Source: Aralia elata (taxonomy: Eukaryota; Streptophyta; Magnoliopsida; Apiales; Araliaceae). From it: 64,000 nucleotides of DNA. Below the pieces are notes generated by a model, which made no database searches, was not told where the DNA came from, and was given only the letters and a program-made list of their open reading frames with translations. Shown here piece after piece: positions 9,998 to 20,501 of this stretch. The stretch lies in the NCBI GenBank assembly GCA_034770075.1, contig JAVJAP010000349.1, positions 145,556 to 209,555 of the forward strand, in the 5' to 3' direction. The position numbers and the translations under genes were made by a program. The first letter of the stretch is position 1. Each line of letters starts with the position of its first letter.

Positions 9998-11665
9998 TCA
10001 GGGTACAGTCTTTAGACTATTGATAGGGATTTGCGGCCTTGCCGCAAGGATGATGGGCCTCGGAGCCGTCAACTTGACAGGTCCCCCTGAGCTATTCGTA
10101 CTTACCCCTATCAACCTGATGGGCGCTACCCTTGCACTCCCATGATCATGTATCACGTTGATCATTTCCTCAATTTTCTGCACATAGTTCAACCTTGGCG
10201 GCCCTCCAGCTTCACTCGCCTCCGTCGCATTGACTCCCCCTCCATCATGTCTTGGCAGGGGATTTACCTTAACATTCGGGGAGTCAGGCTGTTCCACTAC
10301 AATTTCCCCACTGTCAATCAGGTTTTGGATTCGATGCTTCAACGTCCAACAGTCTTGTGTATCATGGCCAGGGGAACTGGAGTGGTATGCACATCGCTTG
10401 CTCGGGTCAAACCTTCTACCCTTTGGGTCACTCGGGGGTGCCAAACCAACTATCTTCTTTTGGGCTACTAATACCGCTAATACCCGTTCAAGCGGTTCCC
10501 CGAGCGGGGTGAATACTCGATTTTGCGAGGCCTCAAATCTTCTTCGCCCCTCTGCCCTTTGATCTGTGAAGTTTGGCTGTCGGGATGGCCCTACCCTCTG
10601 CACCTGTACCGGAAGATGGCTTTCTGTTTTTCTGGATGACCCCTGTAGGATGAGGGAGACATCCTCTTCCTTCTTCTTTTGGGCCCTCCGGGAAGTGCTG
10701 CCATAGTTTCCATTCTGTATTTGCTCGGCAGCAGTTTCTAAAGCAGTAAAATCCCGAATTTTACCTGATTTCAATCCCATATCTACCATCTCTCCATGTT
10801 TAATCATTTCAGCAAAGGGTCTTCCAATCCCCGAAATGACTCGTTTATAATACGGTGCCTCCTGAATGTCTACAAAAGTCATCACCATCTCTGATTCGCT
10901 CATCGGGGGGTTCACCTGTGCGGCCATGCCCCTCCATCGTTACGCATATTCCCTGAAGGATTCCCTAGGTTGTTTCTTTACTTTTGTCATTTGGTACCTG
11001 TCAGGGGCCATCTGGGCCTGAAAGCTGTATTGGGTTAAGAAGGTATGGGCCAGTTCCTCCCAGTTGTGGATTCGGGCGTTGTCAAGGCGGGCATACCAAA
11101 TTCTTGCCTCCCCCGTTAAGCTTTTCTGGAACAGCTGCATTCTCAACCCTTCATCCTCGGCATAAGAACCGAGCTCTCCAATGTATATTTTCAAGTGTGT
11201 GTAGGGGTCTCCCTTTCCATTGTATTTTTCAAACTCGGGGATTTTAAATTTTTTCGGGTATCTGGCTCCGGGGAAGACACATAAATCTGAATAATTAACC
11301 TTGCCGAGGGACCCTATGCCCTTCATAGATTGGATGGTTTCCTCCATTTGTCTCATTTTCTTCCGCAGGTCATCTGTATCTCCCTCCTCCGGTATAGTAA
11401 TCACTGTCCTGTTGGGTATGGGAACGGCCCTTGGGATGACTGGCTCGTCCTTGAATTGGGATTGGTCTTCCTTAAACAGGTTTGTACCATTTTTAGGAGG
11501 ATTCGGGTCACCCCCCGGCGGTGGAATATTGTGCGGTCCTTGGTTTGGCGGATCCTGTCTGATTAGGAACTGCTCTCTTAGCATTGTGGCCATTTCCATC
11601 ATCTGCTTTTTAAAGTCATCAAACTCTTCCCGAGATATGGAACTATGATTTGGAAGATCAGCCAT
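9998..11665 (-). pseudogene. Tat gag, two in-phase nonsense codons
   Basis: Gag forms the virus-like particle and packages element RNA. It starts at ATG 11665 (MADLPNHSSISREEF), with an early coiled-coil-like stretch (DDLRKKMRQMEETI). The capsid-like core is around YPKKFKIPEFEKYNGKGDPYTH to ARIWYARLD and PRESFREYA. A TAA at 10940-10942 then interrupts it, and the frame continues unchanged with QVNPPMSE. A C-x2-H-x5-H-x4-C knuckle (CAYHSSSPGHDTQDC) lies near 10390. A TGA at 9998-10000 ends the frame after SLKTVP, where relatives typically have Trp. Both stops are single-base transitions from the expected sense codons (inference from family pattern). Confidence 0.85.
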
Positions 11666-12417
11666 TTCAGAGGTAGAGACCTGGGCTTTCTTAGACTGCG
11701 AACGGGTTTGAGGAGAAATCCTACAAAAACCAAGGTTTGAAGTTTAGTCTTGGGGAGTAAAAAATGTGGATGCATGATGAAGCTGTAATTTTTGTGTTTT
11801 GGGGTTTTTTAATTTTTCCCTGCAAAACAAAAAGTTAGTAGTCCTCTAATGCAATGACAAATGCTAAACATGGCTTTATTATGCTCCTCAGCCATTCCCT
11901 GCAAAAGATAGAGGTTAGTAATTTCTTCTTGACGAACAGGGAGGCATGAGATCATGACATTTACGCGTGCAATGTAAAAAGGCATGAAGAAACTTTTCCT
12001 GCGTAGGGTTAATCTGAGGCTGACCTATCCTAGGGTTACTCTCACGGGCTTTTCGGCATGAAGGTCCCCAAATCTTCGCAATCTACTCGTCTGAGCCCTT
12101 TCGATTGGAGCGGATTTGGGTGGTGCGTTTCCTGAGCCATCTCCGGGGAGTAGCCCCTTCGAGTCCAGTAATAAGCAACCGACAGGTTCGCCTCAAGAGG
12201 AGGTACTCTCTCAACATACATTCACATTCATCGTCCTCGCCGTATGCAAATGATTACTCAAAAGAAAAGCAATTCCATTCAATCATTCATTCATTGGGCA
12301 AAAACACACATTTACACAACAAAAATAAAAATCAAAATATCGCAAGCACACACATTTCATGAATTTTAAAAGGATAGGATAGCATCAAGACCTGTACGTG
12401 GCTTAAGCCCTCTAATG
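11666..12417 (-). other. Tat untranslated leader
   Basis: This lies between the primer site and gag on the minus strand. No frame of interest is seen. It is AT-rich near gag, and a GC-richer stretch at 12000-12200 contains a possible donor-like GAGGCGAACCTGTCGG segment without clear splice pairing. It probably holds packaging signals, which cannot be pinpointed. Confidence 0.5.
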
Positions 12418-12437
12418 TCCCCAGCAGAGTCGCCAGC
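12418..12437 (-). other. Primer-binding site of the Tat element
   Basis: Directly inside the LTR end the minus strand reads GC then TGGCGACTCTGCTGGGGA. This is the primer site typical of Tat/Ogre elements, which I recall as tRNA-Arg-type. Two bases separate it from the terminal CA of the LTR. Confidence 0.7.
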
Positions 12438-14497
12438 TGTCGACGCCGGGTTTTCGCTTCGTGGGTCCTTTTAGTCTTTTCCAATTTTAGCCTCTTGATT
12501 AAATGATTTTTGGAAAAGGTCGGCATTAATGTCGACGGGGTTTTGAAAGATCATTTTTTATGATGAGCCAATTAACCAGAGTCGCCAGTTGGTATATTTG
12601 AAATGGATGTACCAACTCATCCGAGTTTTCGTTTTTTATAAATCGCTGGCTCATATGTGACTCCGAATTAATTGGTCTGCGAACCGAGATTCATAGAGTT
12701 CGGGGGCTTGCTTAAGTGAGGGGAAGGTGTTAGGCACCCCTCGACTTCCGTGAAATACGGTTACCGCAATCTTGAGGCTGTCCTATCTTTTAATTCATGA
12801 AATGTGTATATGTGCAGGTGTGTGTGTGTGTGTGTGTGTGCTTATGTGAATGTTGTGGTGAGTTTGTATGAAAGAATCATTTGGATTTTTAGGAAAGTCG
12901 TGCTTTAATTTGGGAACGCTTCGGAATGTCTTTTCGGCATACACGAGAAAGCTTTATGAAAGAGGTTTGATTTAAATTTGTCAAAATTAGGAGATTTTCA
13001 TTAGGTGACGTGTTGGCAAAAGAGGATTTTATTAAGCCTTAGCAGAAATAGGAATCGAGATTTATAAGTTGCTTTCATAAATGATGGGCAATTTCTAGGA
13101 TCTCTTTCGCCCTATACATCAAGGTTTAATAAAACCTTTAATTTCTTTTATAAAACCCATTTTTGTGACATTTGAAAATAACCTCTTTTTAGCTTTCTCG
13201 TAGAATAGGAATCAACTTTCATTAGCATTTCCAATTTTTAGCCTCGTGATGCTAATATCCTACTTTGATTGATTTTAGAAAAGATCTTTATCGTTTAATC
13301 TTTTGAAACCATTTTGGTGTCACAAAATCTAATCAAGCATAAATACGCGTCGGGGCTATTCACGGGCATGTAAGCCATCAAAATATCCCCGAACGCCAAC
13401 AATCACATATTCCACTAATACGGGGCCTTAAACCCGATTCTCGCCTTAGCGTCGTTTTAAGGCCCGACAGTTACATGTTACAACGCAAGCATCTTGAATC
13501 TATCACATACATCAAAACGTCCATCATCGGATTTGGACCACGGGGTCGCATTCCTAGGCTCACACGAGATTTCTTCATACCCACAAAATGAATACTACAT
13601 AACTAACCGACCCGGATTTATCTAATACACCATGATACCCGAAAATGACAATCTAAATAAATTACACCCAATGAATCACCATAAACAAGCTAGAAATTTC
13701 ATCAATTGGATATCCTCGGGTTATTAGGAAGAATTTTGTTCCGATGGAACCCTCACCAATAATCCCTAATCCATGATTATTCAACAAGATACATGAAAGT
13801 TACATCTAATTTACTCAATCAATATGACATGAATTGCTAGAACAAATAGAAATTTTCACCTTGCAATTGATCTCAAATGGATGTGAACTTGTGTATTTGA
13901 ATAGGATAAGGAGTGTATTTGATACAACAAAAATCAAAAGAATTAAATCCTCTCTTTTTTTCTTCTCCTTTCTCCCTATTTTGTTGCAAAATCTAGCTAT
14001 TTTCTCTCTATTTCCGTGTTTTTGCTGCTGCAGAAAATTCTCCTTCATCCAAAACTGCTGAACTCCCTGTATGCTGCACGAAACTGGGCTGAAATAGGCT
14101 GGCTGGCCGCCTGCCTTCCACTCACCCCGATTTCGAGTTCCGTGTTTCGAGTTCCGTGTTTTCAAAAGGCGCACTATTTGGCCGCAGATCAATCCGCGGC
14201 TGGACGGTTTGACTTTCTCGTTTTTCGTGCTACGCCTCGATTTTTGCGCCATAACGTCGGTTTTCGCTGACAGGCTCGTATTCGGCAGTCCGGGAAATTC
14301 CGGGAGACGTGCCACCTCATTCGGGGACGTCTGCTCTGGATGGCCTTATTGTCACGTCAGCTTTGGTCGCCAAACATTGCGGTGGTGTCGGGCGCTCGCA
14401 CTTGTGCCCCCTCCTTCGCTCCCGCAAGCCGGTTCAATTGACGATTTTGCCCTCCTGTCATGGTTAGTACAGGGAACGCAAAATTTGGGTGTCTACA
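12438..14497 (-). repeat. 5' LTR of the Tat element
   Basis: This 2060-bp LTR runs on the minus strand from TGTAGACACC (14497) to GGCGTCGACA (12438), with TG...CA ends. It contains a (TG)n run at about 12819-12841 and a second primer-like CTGGCGACTCTGG word near 12578-12590. The sequence outside, from 14498, matches the interior of a copia LTR, which fixes the outer edge. Open frames within it, such as 13815-14315, look fortuitous. Confidence 0.8.
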
Positions 14498-15086
14498 ATT
14501 ATTATTATTATTTAATTCCTGAAAAGGTTTGGGAATTAATTAATAAAAGTACTCTCATAAATTCCTAATTGGATTAGGAGTTTAATTAATTAAAGGAGTT
14601 TAATTAGAATAAAAACCCTAATCCTAAATAGTTTAAGAGGGTTCCCTATATCTATAAATAAGAGGAGTCTTATCATTATTTGGGGTTACACACTCTTCCA
14701 TTAGAATTGGAGAATGAGTATTTACAATTTCTATAGAGATATAAACTAGGGTTTTGCCAACACCCATCTTCTTGAACAAGTATTATTCCTTGGTGGATCA
14801 CCTCTAGAGGCCAAACACTTGGGTGGCTAACGCTGATCAAAGGAAAGAATCTAATCGGTGAATTTCAAGGAGAACGCGAAGGATTTGGAGTTGAACTTAT
14901 ACCTGAGGAAGCTTTGATCTACGAAGGTATAAATGTGATTCCCTATCTCTTTTGTTTAATTGATAATTGAGCACAAGAATGATTATGGCGATGGTTTGTA
15001 AGAAAAATTTTAAAATTCGTTTTTATCGCGCTTCCGCACTATTTATGTAATTTGATTGCATGTTCGCGCTATATACGAACCTAATA
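14498..15086 (+). repeat. 3' part of the B' 5' LTR
   Basis: This matches 60645-61234 and the end of copy B's LTR at 32420. It has a TATAAATA box at 14653-14660 and a GGATCACCTCTAGAGG word shared by all copies. The 5' part was displaced by the Tat insertion. The terminal CA has become TA. Confidence 0.8.
14653..14660 (+). promoter_or_regulatory. TATA box of copia LTR
   Basis: TATAAATA followed by AGAGGAGTCTTATCAT. The same box occurs at 31990, 58836 and 60793, and inverted at 19090-19097 in the solo LTR. Confidence 0.6.
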
Positions 15087-15087
15087 G

Positions 15088-15099
15088 TGGTATCAGAGC
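15088..15099 (+). other. Primer-binding site of B'
   Basis: TGGTATCAGAGC is complementary to the 3' end of initiator tRNA-Met, the usual copia primer. It starts one base after the LTR. Confidence 0.8.
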
Positions 15100-15203
15100 C
15101 TAACCTTGTATTAATTATCGATTATTATAATTCCATGTATGTATGGGTAAGCGATTAGATCGATTTTCTAGGCAACAGAAAAAATTTTGAAGTCTAGTAT
15201 GCA

Positions 15204-15325
15204 GCGCGGCCGTGCCGCTTCCAGTTCATTCTGGAGCACGGCCGCGCTCTAACCCAGAAATCGTTTCTAGGGGTGCAGTGCGGCCACACCACTCCTAGTT
15301 CATTTTGGAGCTCGGCCGCACCGGT
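15204..15325 (+). repeat. GC-rich dyad module in the B' leader
   Basis: Two near-palindromic hairpins lie about 115 nt after the primer site. The first pairs AGCGCGGCCGTGC with GCACGCCGCGCT (one-base bulge), with TTCCAGTTCATTCTGGA between. The second pairs GTGCGGCC with GGCCGCAC around CTCCTAGTTCATTTTGGAG. The flanking DNA is AT-rich. Copy B has the same layout with different arms. Confidence 0.6.
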
Positions 15326-15349
15326 CTACAGATTTTGAAAATTTTTATT

Positions 15350-15835
15350 TTGATTTTATTTATTTTTAATTAAGATAAAAGGTTTATTTTGAATTGGAAT
15401 ATGATTAAAATTAAAAGTTTTATTTTAACTTGGAATTAGATTTCATGTTAACTAGAATAAAGGAGTTTATTCTGTTTTGGAATAAGATACCATGTTTCCA
15501 AGAATAAAGGAGTTTATTCACATATAGAATAGGATTCCATGTTTCCTAAAAAATAAAGATGTTTATTTTGATAAGGAATAGGATTCAACATATTTTATTT
15601 TTCCAGCAATTTTAAGTTAAAATAAAGGAGTTTATTTTGAACTTAAAATTAGATTCCATGTTAATTAAAATAAAAGGATTTTATTTTAATTTGGAATTTG
15701 ATTAAAATAAAGGAGTTTATTTTTATTCAAAATTGGATAAAATAAAATAAAGAAGTTTTTTATGATTTAAATTTTGATTAAAATAAAGGAGTTTATTTTT
15801 GTTTCAAAATTGGATTTCTAGTAAACTTTTAATTG
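15350..15835 (+). repeat. Degenerate 50-60 bp tandem repeats in the copia leader
   Basis: Repeating words are AATAAAGGAGTTTATTTTG and GGAATAGGATTCCATGTT, spaced about 50-60 bp over eight or so units. The same array occurs in copy B at about 32690-33055. It is non-coding. Confidence 0.6.
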
Positions 15836-16411
15836 TCCATTAAATGATATCAATGTATATATGGAATGGTTTTCTTATTCAAGGGATGAATGTTATTTAT
15901 TGATGCATATGGTGATATGTATGATAATAAATGGGTTGATTATGGATTATTGACCAATGTGTAATTGGTTTTATTTTATGAGGATGCATGAATGGATGGG
16001 TTTTATAAATGGGGTCTGCGTACCTCGTCTTCTCTAATTTTTCTTAATGTAAATTCTATCTCTCTCCTATGTACTTCCCCTTGACTGCTGATCAAGGTTT
16101 CTATTTATTGAAAAAATAGTAAACGTAATATGTTTAGTTAGAATTACTTGAAGAATTGGAGACAAAGGAGCAAGGAGCGCTTGAAAAGCCGTTTGTAATG
16201 GAGCCCGGGATTTAAATGTAATAATTATATTTAAATTCAGTTCTTGAACCCTAGGTTTGACCTTTTTAGTTTACTTGTGGCTCTAATGAACCAAACTAGA
16301 ATAAAGGTCCATAATCAATCCAAGTAGAATATAGTATTCAATATGTGCATGTTTACTATATATATATTATATATTATATAACATATTTTGCATGTTAAAT
16401 AATATAACGCG

Positions 16412-16414
<3 letters not shown>

Positions 16415-16472
<58 letters not shown>
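16415..16472. repeat. (TA)n microsatellite, insertion site of C'
   Basis: About 29 TA units end directly at the C' LTR. The tract resumes at 27796. The corresponding tract in copy B is 33643-33681, uninterrupted. Confidence 0.8.
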
Positions 16473-16477
<5 letters not shown>

Positions 16478-16878
16478 AGATCCTGACCAGGCTCGCATCA
16501 AGCGTCATCGGCTCTGCTCAAGCTTCGAGGGTTCAACAAATGAGTTCAAGTAATTGGGCTAGAATCTACTCAAGGATGCTTACATTGGAGCTTAATTCAT
16601 ATGAACATTTGGGAGAGAGTCATTCATGTGATTTGGGATTGCTAGATACGATCTATGTAGTAAGACCAAATCAATGCAAGTCAAGCGTTCAAGATAGTGT
16701 TCGTCATGTTCATTGGTATCGTCTAATCATTAATGAAGATATGTGTCAATTAATGCAAGGATTAGCGTTCTTCTGACGTTATGGATGTCCAAGAAAACTG
16801 AAGAAGTTATGTTATATCATGGGACAACACGAGGTTGGACTGCACGGAAAACAAACTCAGAAGTTAGGATTCAGGTTT

Positions 16879-17043
16879 CTCGCCCCGGCGAGAATCGCAG
16901 GCTTATTTTTCTCGCCCCGGCGAGAACTCCTCTGGATATTTTCGCCCTAGCCCAAACTGAAGCCGCCCCGACAAAGACCTCTCTGGCCATTCTCGCCCCG
17001 GCGAGGATTCTAGTTCACATTTTCTCGCCCCGGCGAGAACAGG
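16879..17043 (+). repeat. Dyad module CTCGCCCCGGCGAG in the C' LTR
   Basis: Four exact or near-exact copies of the dyad CTCGCCCCGGCGAG and one decayed copy (TCGCCCTAGCCC) are spaced about 30-45 bp apart in AT-richer DNA. The 3' LTR copy is at about 26842-27005. The C LTR has different dyads in the same place. Confidence 0.75.
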
Positions 17044-17257
17044 CGAATTTGCTTGACACGTTTTTCGAGGCACGCAGTTTTTAGCAAATTTTTTCTTTTA
17101 TTTTAGGGATTTACATATTTTTTAGATTTCTATTGTAATTAGGATATTTATTAGATATGATTTGTTTTCCATATTAATTAGTTAGGTAGAATTTGATTTC
17201 CAATTGGATTTCTATTCCTTTTAGGATTTAGGGTTTTTTAGGGTTTTATTCTATTAG

Positions 17258-17265
17258 TATAAATA
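17258..17265 (+). promoter_or_regulatory. TATA box of the C-family LTR
   Basis: TAGTATAAATAGAATACATGG. The same box is at 27222, 38680 and 57145 in the other LTRs of the family. Confidence 0.6.
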
Positions 17266-17662
17266 GAATACATGGCTTATGTAAGGAGACAACACTTTTT
17301 GATTAATGAAATTATTGTGAGATTCTTCTCATCTTTTGGTTCTTTAAGAATTCTTAGACTATTTTCTTAGTTTTCTTAAGATTCAATTATCAACTTATCA
17401 TACAACAAATCACAGTTGTGTGTGGTGTTATTCTACCGCATCATTCAATCATATGGAGATTATCGTTTGAATTAAACGAGGGTCCAAGTGTTGTTAGTGT
17501 TTCATCTTTCATACATTCAAATTGCTTGATCAACTATTCCAAGGTTTATCGTCTATATTTAGGCGAGGGATTAAGGATTCGAACGAGTTCCACCTTTATA
17601 ACTTGCTGGAAACGATCCGGGCGACGACCACCTCATGCAAGCGTGTCGTGGAGTCTATCATT

Positions 17663-17674
17663 TGGTATCAAAGC
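17663..17674 (+). other. Primer-binding site of C'
   Basis: TGGTATCAAAGC lies two bases after the LTR and is of tRNA-Met type. Confidence 0.7.
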
Positions 17675-18190
17675 TAAATTCCTAGCAAGTTACTTATCCT
17701 TTATTTTTCGTGTTTGAATATATATTGGGAAAAAAAAGTTCAAAAAAAAAAAGAAAAAAAAGTGAGATTCGTGAAAAAAAAGGATTGGTGAGAAAAAAAA
17801 ATCGCAAGTAAAAAAAAACAGATTATTATTATTATTATTTGTTTCAATTGATTGGGTTCATAAGTTTCGCTAGTATTGAAGAATTCATTCGAGAAGGGCG
17901 TAATTTAGCGATTGTGAATTTTATATTGGTTATCATACGTCACACTTGCTATATTTGTTTTGTGATAAGTTCTTATTGAATTGATAGATAAACTGTGATA
18001 TTGTTTGGTGAATTCAAGAAGAACCTATAAGAGAGAATTTGAGTGGTAAAAGGCAAGAGTAGTGAGAATATTAGAGGGTAAAAGCCTAGTTGAGTGCATA
18101 CATGAGAGATTCATCATTGTTGAGCGAAACACGTAAGGGAGTGGTAAGGAAAATTATTGCTTTTTTTACTAACCTTTGTTTGCAGCAAAT
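17675..18190 (+). other. C' leader
   Basis: Untranslated leader with several A-rich runs around 17729-17820 and a (TTA)n stretch at 17824-17840. A GTAAGG at 18133 and TTTACTAACCTTTGTTTGCAG ending at 18185 resemble intron ends but would enclose only 53 nt. No gene is seen. Confidence 0.5.
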
Positions 18191-18660
18191 ATGCATGAGT
18201 ATGGTTATGAAAATTCTTATGGGTCTCGAAGGAATACTTTCCAAGGCAGGAATGATTCATATGCTTATTTGAGATGGGAAGAAAAGATGGAGCGAGAGTT
18301 TGACTATCATGGCTATTCCGAGCGGAGGAAGTTCAAACTTTCAGTTCAAGATTTTTCTGATTATGCAGCTACATGGTGGGCTGAATTTGTGCGTAGCAGA
18401 AAAAGGTATGGAGAGCGTCCGATCGAGACGTGGGAAGAATTGAAAACAGTGATGAGAAAGCGGTATGCTCCAATACAACCTAATAGGAGGAATGAACATG
18501 CATCTCCGAAACATGTAGAGCAACCTTCAAGGCGTTCAACTTGTGATAATGAAAAGAAGGTTCGTAGGAATGAAGATTTGCAGTGGATACAGCGAAGAGA
18601 AACTCCTAAGGCGTATATTGAACTGGTATCAATTGAGGACATCATGAAAACATATAATGA
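18191..18660 (+). pseudogene. C' gag-like frame, cut by a solo LTR
   Basis: It starts at ATG 18191 (MHEYGYENSYG). It has a retrotransposon gag core: AYLRWEEKMEREFDYHGYSE, then FSDYAATWWAEFVRSRKRY and WEELKTVMRKRYAP, matching the gag core seen in many Ty3/gypsy elements. There are no stops up to the copia solo LTR at 18666, after which the frame resumes at 20502. Gag would build the particle. The start mirrors copy C at 39642. No zinc knuckle is recognisable before the interruption or after it. Confidence 0.7.
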
Positions 18661-18665
18661 GATAA

Positions 18666-20496
18666 TGTTAGGTTTGTATAACGCGAACATGCAATCAAAT
18701 TACATTAATAAAGCGGAAGCGCGATAAACTCAGATTTTAAAATTTTATACAAACCATCACCATGATCTTTCTTTATGCACAATTATTAATTAAACGAAAG
18801 AGATGGAGAATAAGAATTATACCCTTGTAGAATTCTAGCTTCCTCAGGTACAAGTTCACCTCCAATTCCTTCGCGTTCTCCTTGAATTCCACCGATTAAA
18901 TTCCTTCCTTTGATCAACGTTAGCCACCCAAGTGTTTGGCCTCTAGAGGTGATCCACCAAGGAATAATACTTGTTCAAGAAGATGGGTGTTGGCAAAACC
19001 CTAGTTTTCTATCTCTATAGAAATTGTAAGTACTCTCTACAATTCTTATGCAAGAGTGGTGTAACACTAATCTATGATAAGACTTCTCTTATTTATAGAT
19101 GTAGGAAAACCCTTCCCTAAACTATTTAGGATTAGGGTTTTCTATTCTAATTAAACTCCTTTAATTAAATTAAACTCCTAATCCAATTAGGAATTCATGT
19201 GAGAGTACTTCTATTAATTAATTCCCAATCCCTATTAGGAATTAAATAATAGTAATAGTAATAATAATAATAAGACTCCTCTTATTAATTTATATTTAAT
19301 ATTTCTAAAATATTAAATAATAAATATTAAAGCTATTTAATTTATTCTATCTCCATAGACTAAATTAAATACACTTAACTTATTATTACAATTATGCCAT
19401 TTACTTCTTAAATAAATATTTTCCTTTTGCGGTGTGACCCTTTAGGTTCTCCATATTAAACCGGTTGTGAATAAATCAATTAGAACAATTCTAATTTTAT
19501 TTAAATAAATAAATTAAACTATTTAATTCATTTAAATAAATAATATTTATTCTACAATAAGGGTAAGCCCCCTTAGCGATCAACGACTTTCCAGATAATA
19601 TAGATTTCAACATTAATCATAAAAGAACCTTTCAGTGCATAGTTACCGTACAATTCAATCCTTCTACCATACAATGTCTCAATTAAATATAAGACATGGA
19701 ATTACTGTCAAGTCTTATTTTATTTAATTATATGTATTTCGATTCTAAAATGCGCAACTCTGATAATGCAAATTAGAAACTCCTTTCTAATTTCATTTTG
19801 CTTTGGCCAAAGACTTCTGAGTCGTCATTTATCGAATCACATAGGACATTATATCGAATCTCCTTTTACTAGAAGTGGTAGATTCTTTGTTGATCATTCA
19901 CCTATCTCCATGTATAACTTATTATACCCAATCATACCCTTTGATATACCCTAAGGGTCTTAAGGGACATGTCAAAGTATAATTCATCATACACAAGATA
20001 CTATGATGATCTCAAGTCCAAGGATCACTTGTACTACTATCACTAAAGGAATTCCTATTGACAGACGAGTAAAACTCCATTAGGTATTCCTTAGCGAGCC
20101 ACGTTCAGTGAACTTATTCTCTAATAAGCACCTACATACTTGCTTTAGTGTCTCCACATAAATGATTATGAGATCAATCATCCTCTTCATAAGAGCAAGC
20201 AACGTATGTACTAATCTATCCGGATTCACTAATCCCCTTTTTAGTAATCCATCGATTAGGAACGATTTTAGTTTGTGAGCTATCTAGAATTTAGATCTCA
20301 TTAGCATGATCACCATCATGATTCTAAAAGCATTGCTCAAAACTATGGGTTTATCACATTTAATATAACAGCGCTATGTAGATAATATAAAATGCCTTTT
20401 AAGAAAATCAATTTCTTTTATTAATAAATGAATAAGATTACAAAGTATATGCTACATCATATCAAATATGATTGGCTTGCGTGCATACTACTTTCA
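18666..20496 (-). mobile_element. Solo LTR of the copia B family, minus orientation
   Basis: 1831 bp, reading on the minus strand from TGAAAGTAGTATGCAC to ...AACCTAACA. It is flanked by GATAA at 18661-18665 and 20497-20501. No internal region is present, so it most likely arose by recombination between two LTRs of a full element. The inverted TATA box is at 19090-19097. Orientation is opposite to B and B'. Confidence 0.9.
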
Positions 20497-20501
20497 GATA
20501 A

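Larger units (their letters stand above)
1..14497 (-). mobile_element. Tat/Ogre-like Ty3/gypsy retrotransposon, 3' end outside the window
   Basis: On the minus strand the order is LTR, primer site, gag, protease with G-patch, RT, RNase H, a second archaeal-type RNase H, integrase. Two opposite-strand genes follow pol. The second RNase H, the G-patch, the long space after pol and the antisense genes are features described for the Tat lineage. The 5' LTR begins TGTAGACACC at 14497. No matching LTR is found between 1 and 4867, so the 3' LTR and the second target-site copy lie to the left. The insertion is within a copia LTR: sequence from 14498 continues the LTR seen intact near 60650. Three nonsense codons and one frameshift make this copy non-autonomous. 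Confidence 0.85.
16473..17660 (+). repeat. 5' LTR of C'
   Basis: 1188 bp from TGATGAGATCCTGACC to GGAGTCTATCA. It contains a module of repeated CTCGCCCCGGCGAG dyads (16879-17043) and a TATAAATA at 17258-17265. It matches the C LTR except in the dyad module. Confidence 0.85.

Noticed and set aside
13815..14315. Minus-strand 166-codon frame in the Tat LTR.
   Set aside because: Lies inside the LTR, has no known motif, and is overlapped by plus-strand frames of similar size; it is probably chance.
15088..15099. TGGTATCAGAGC words as part of tRNA genes.
   Set aside because: They are primer-binding sites next to LTR ends; no tRNA body is present.
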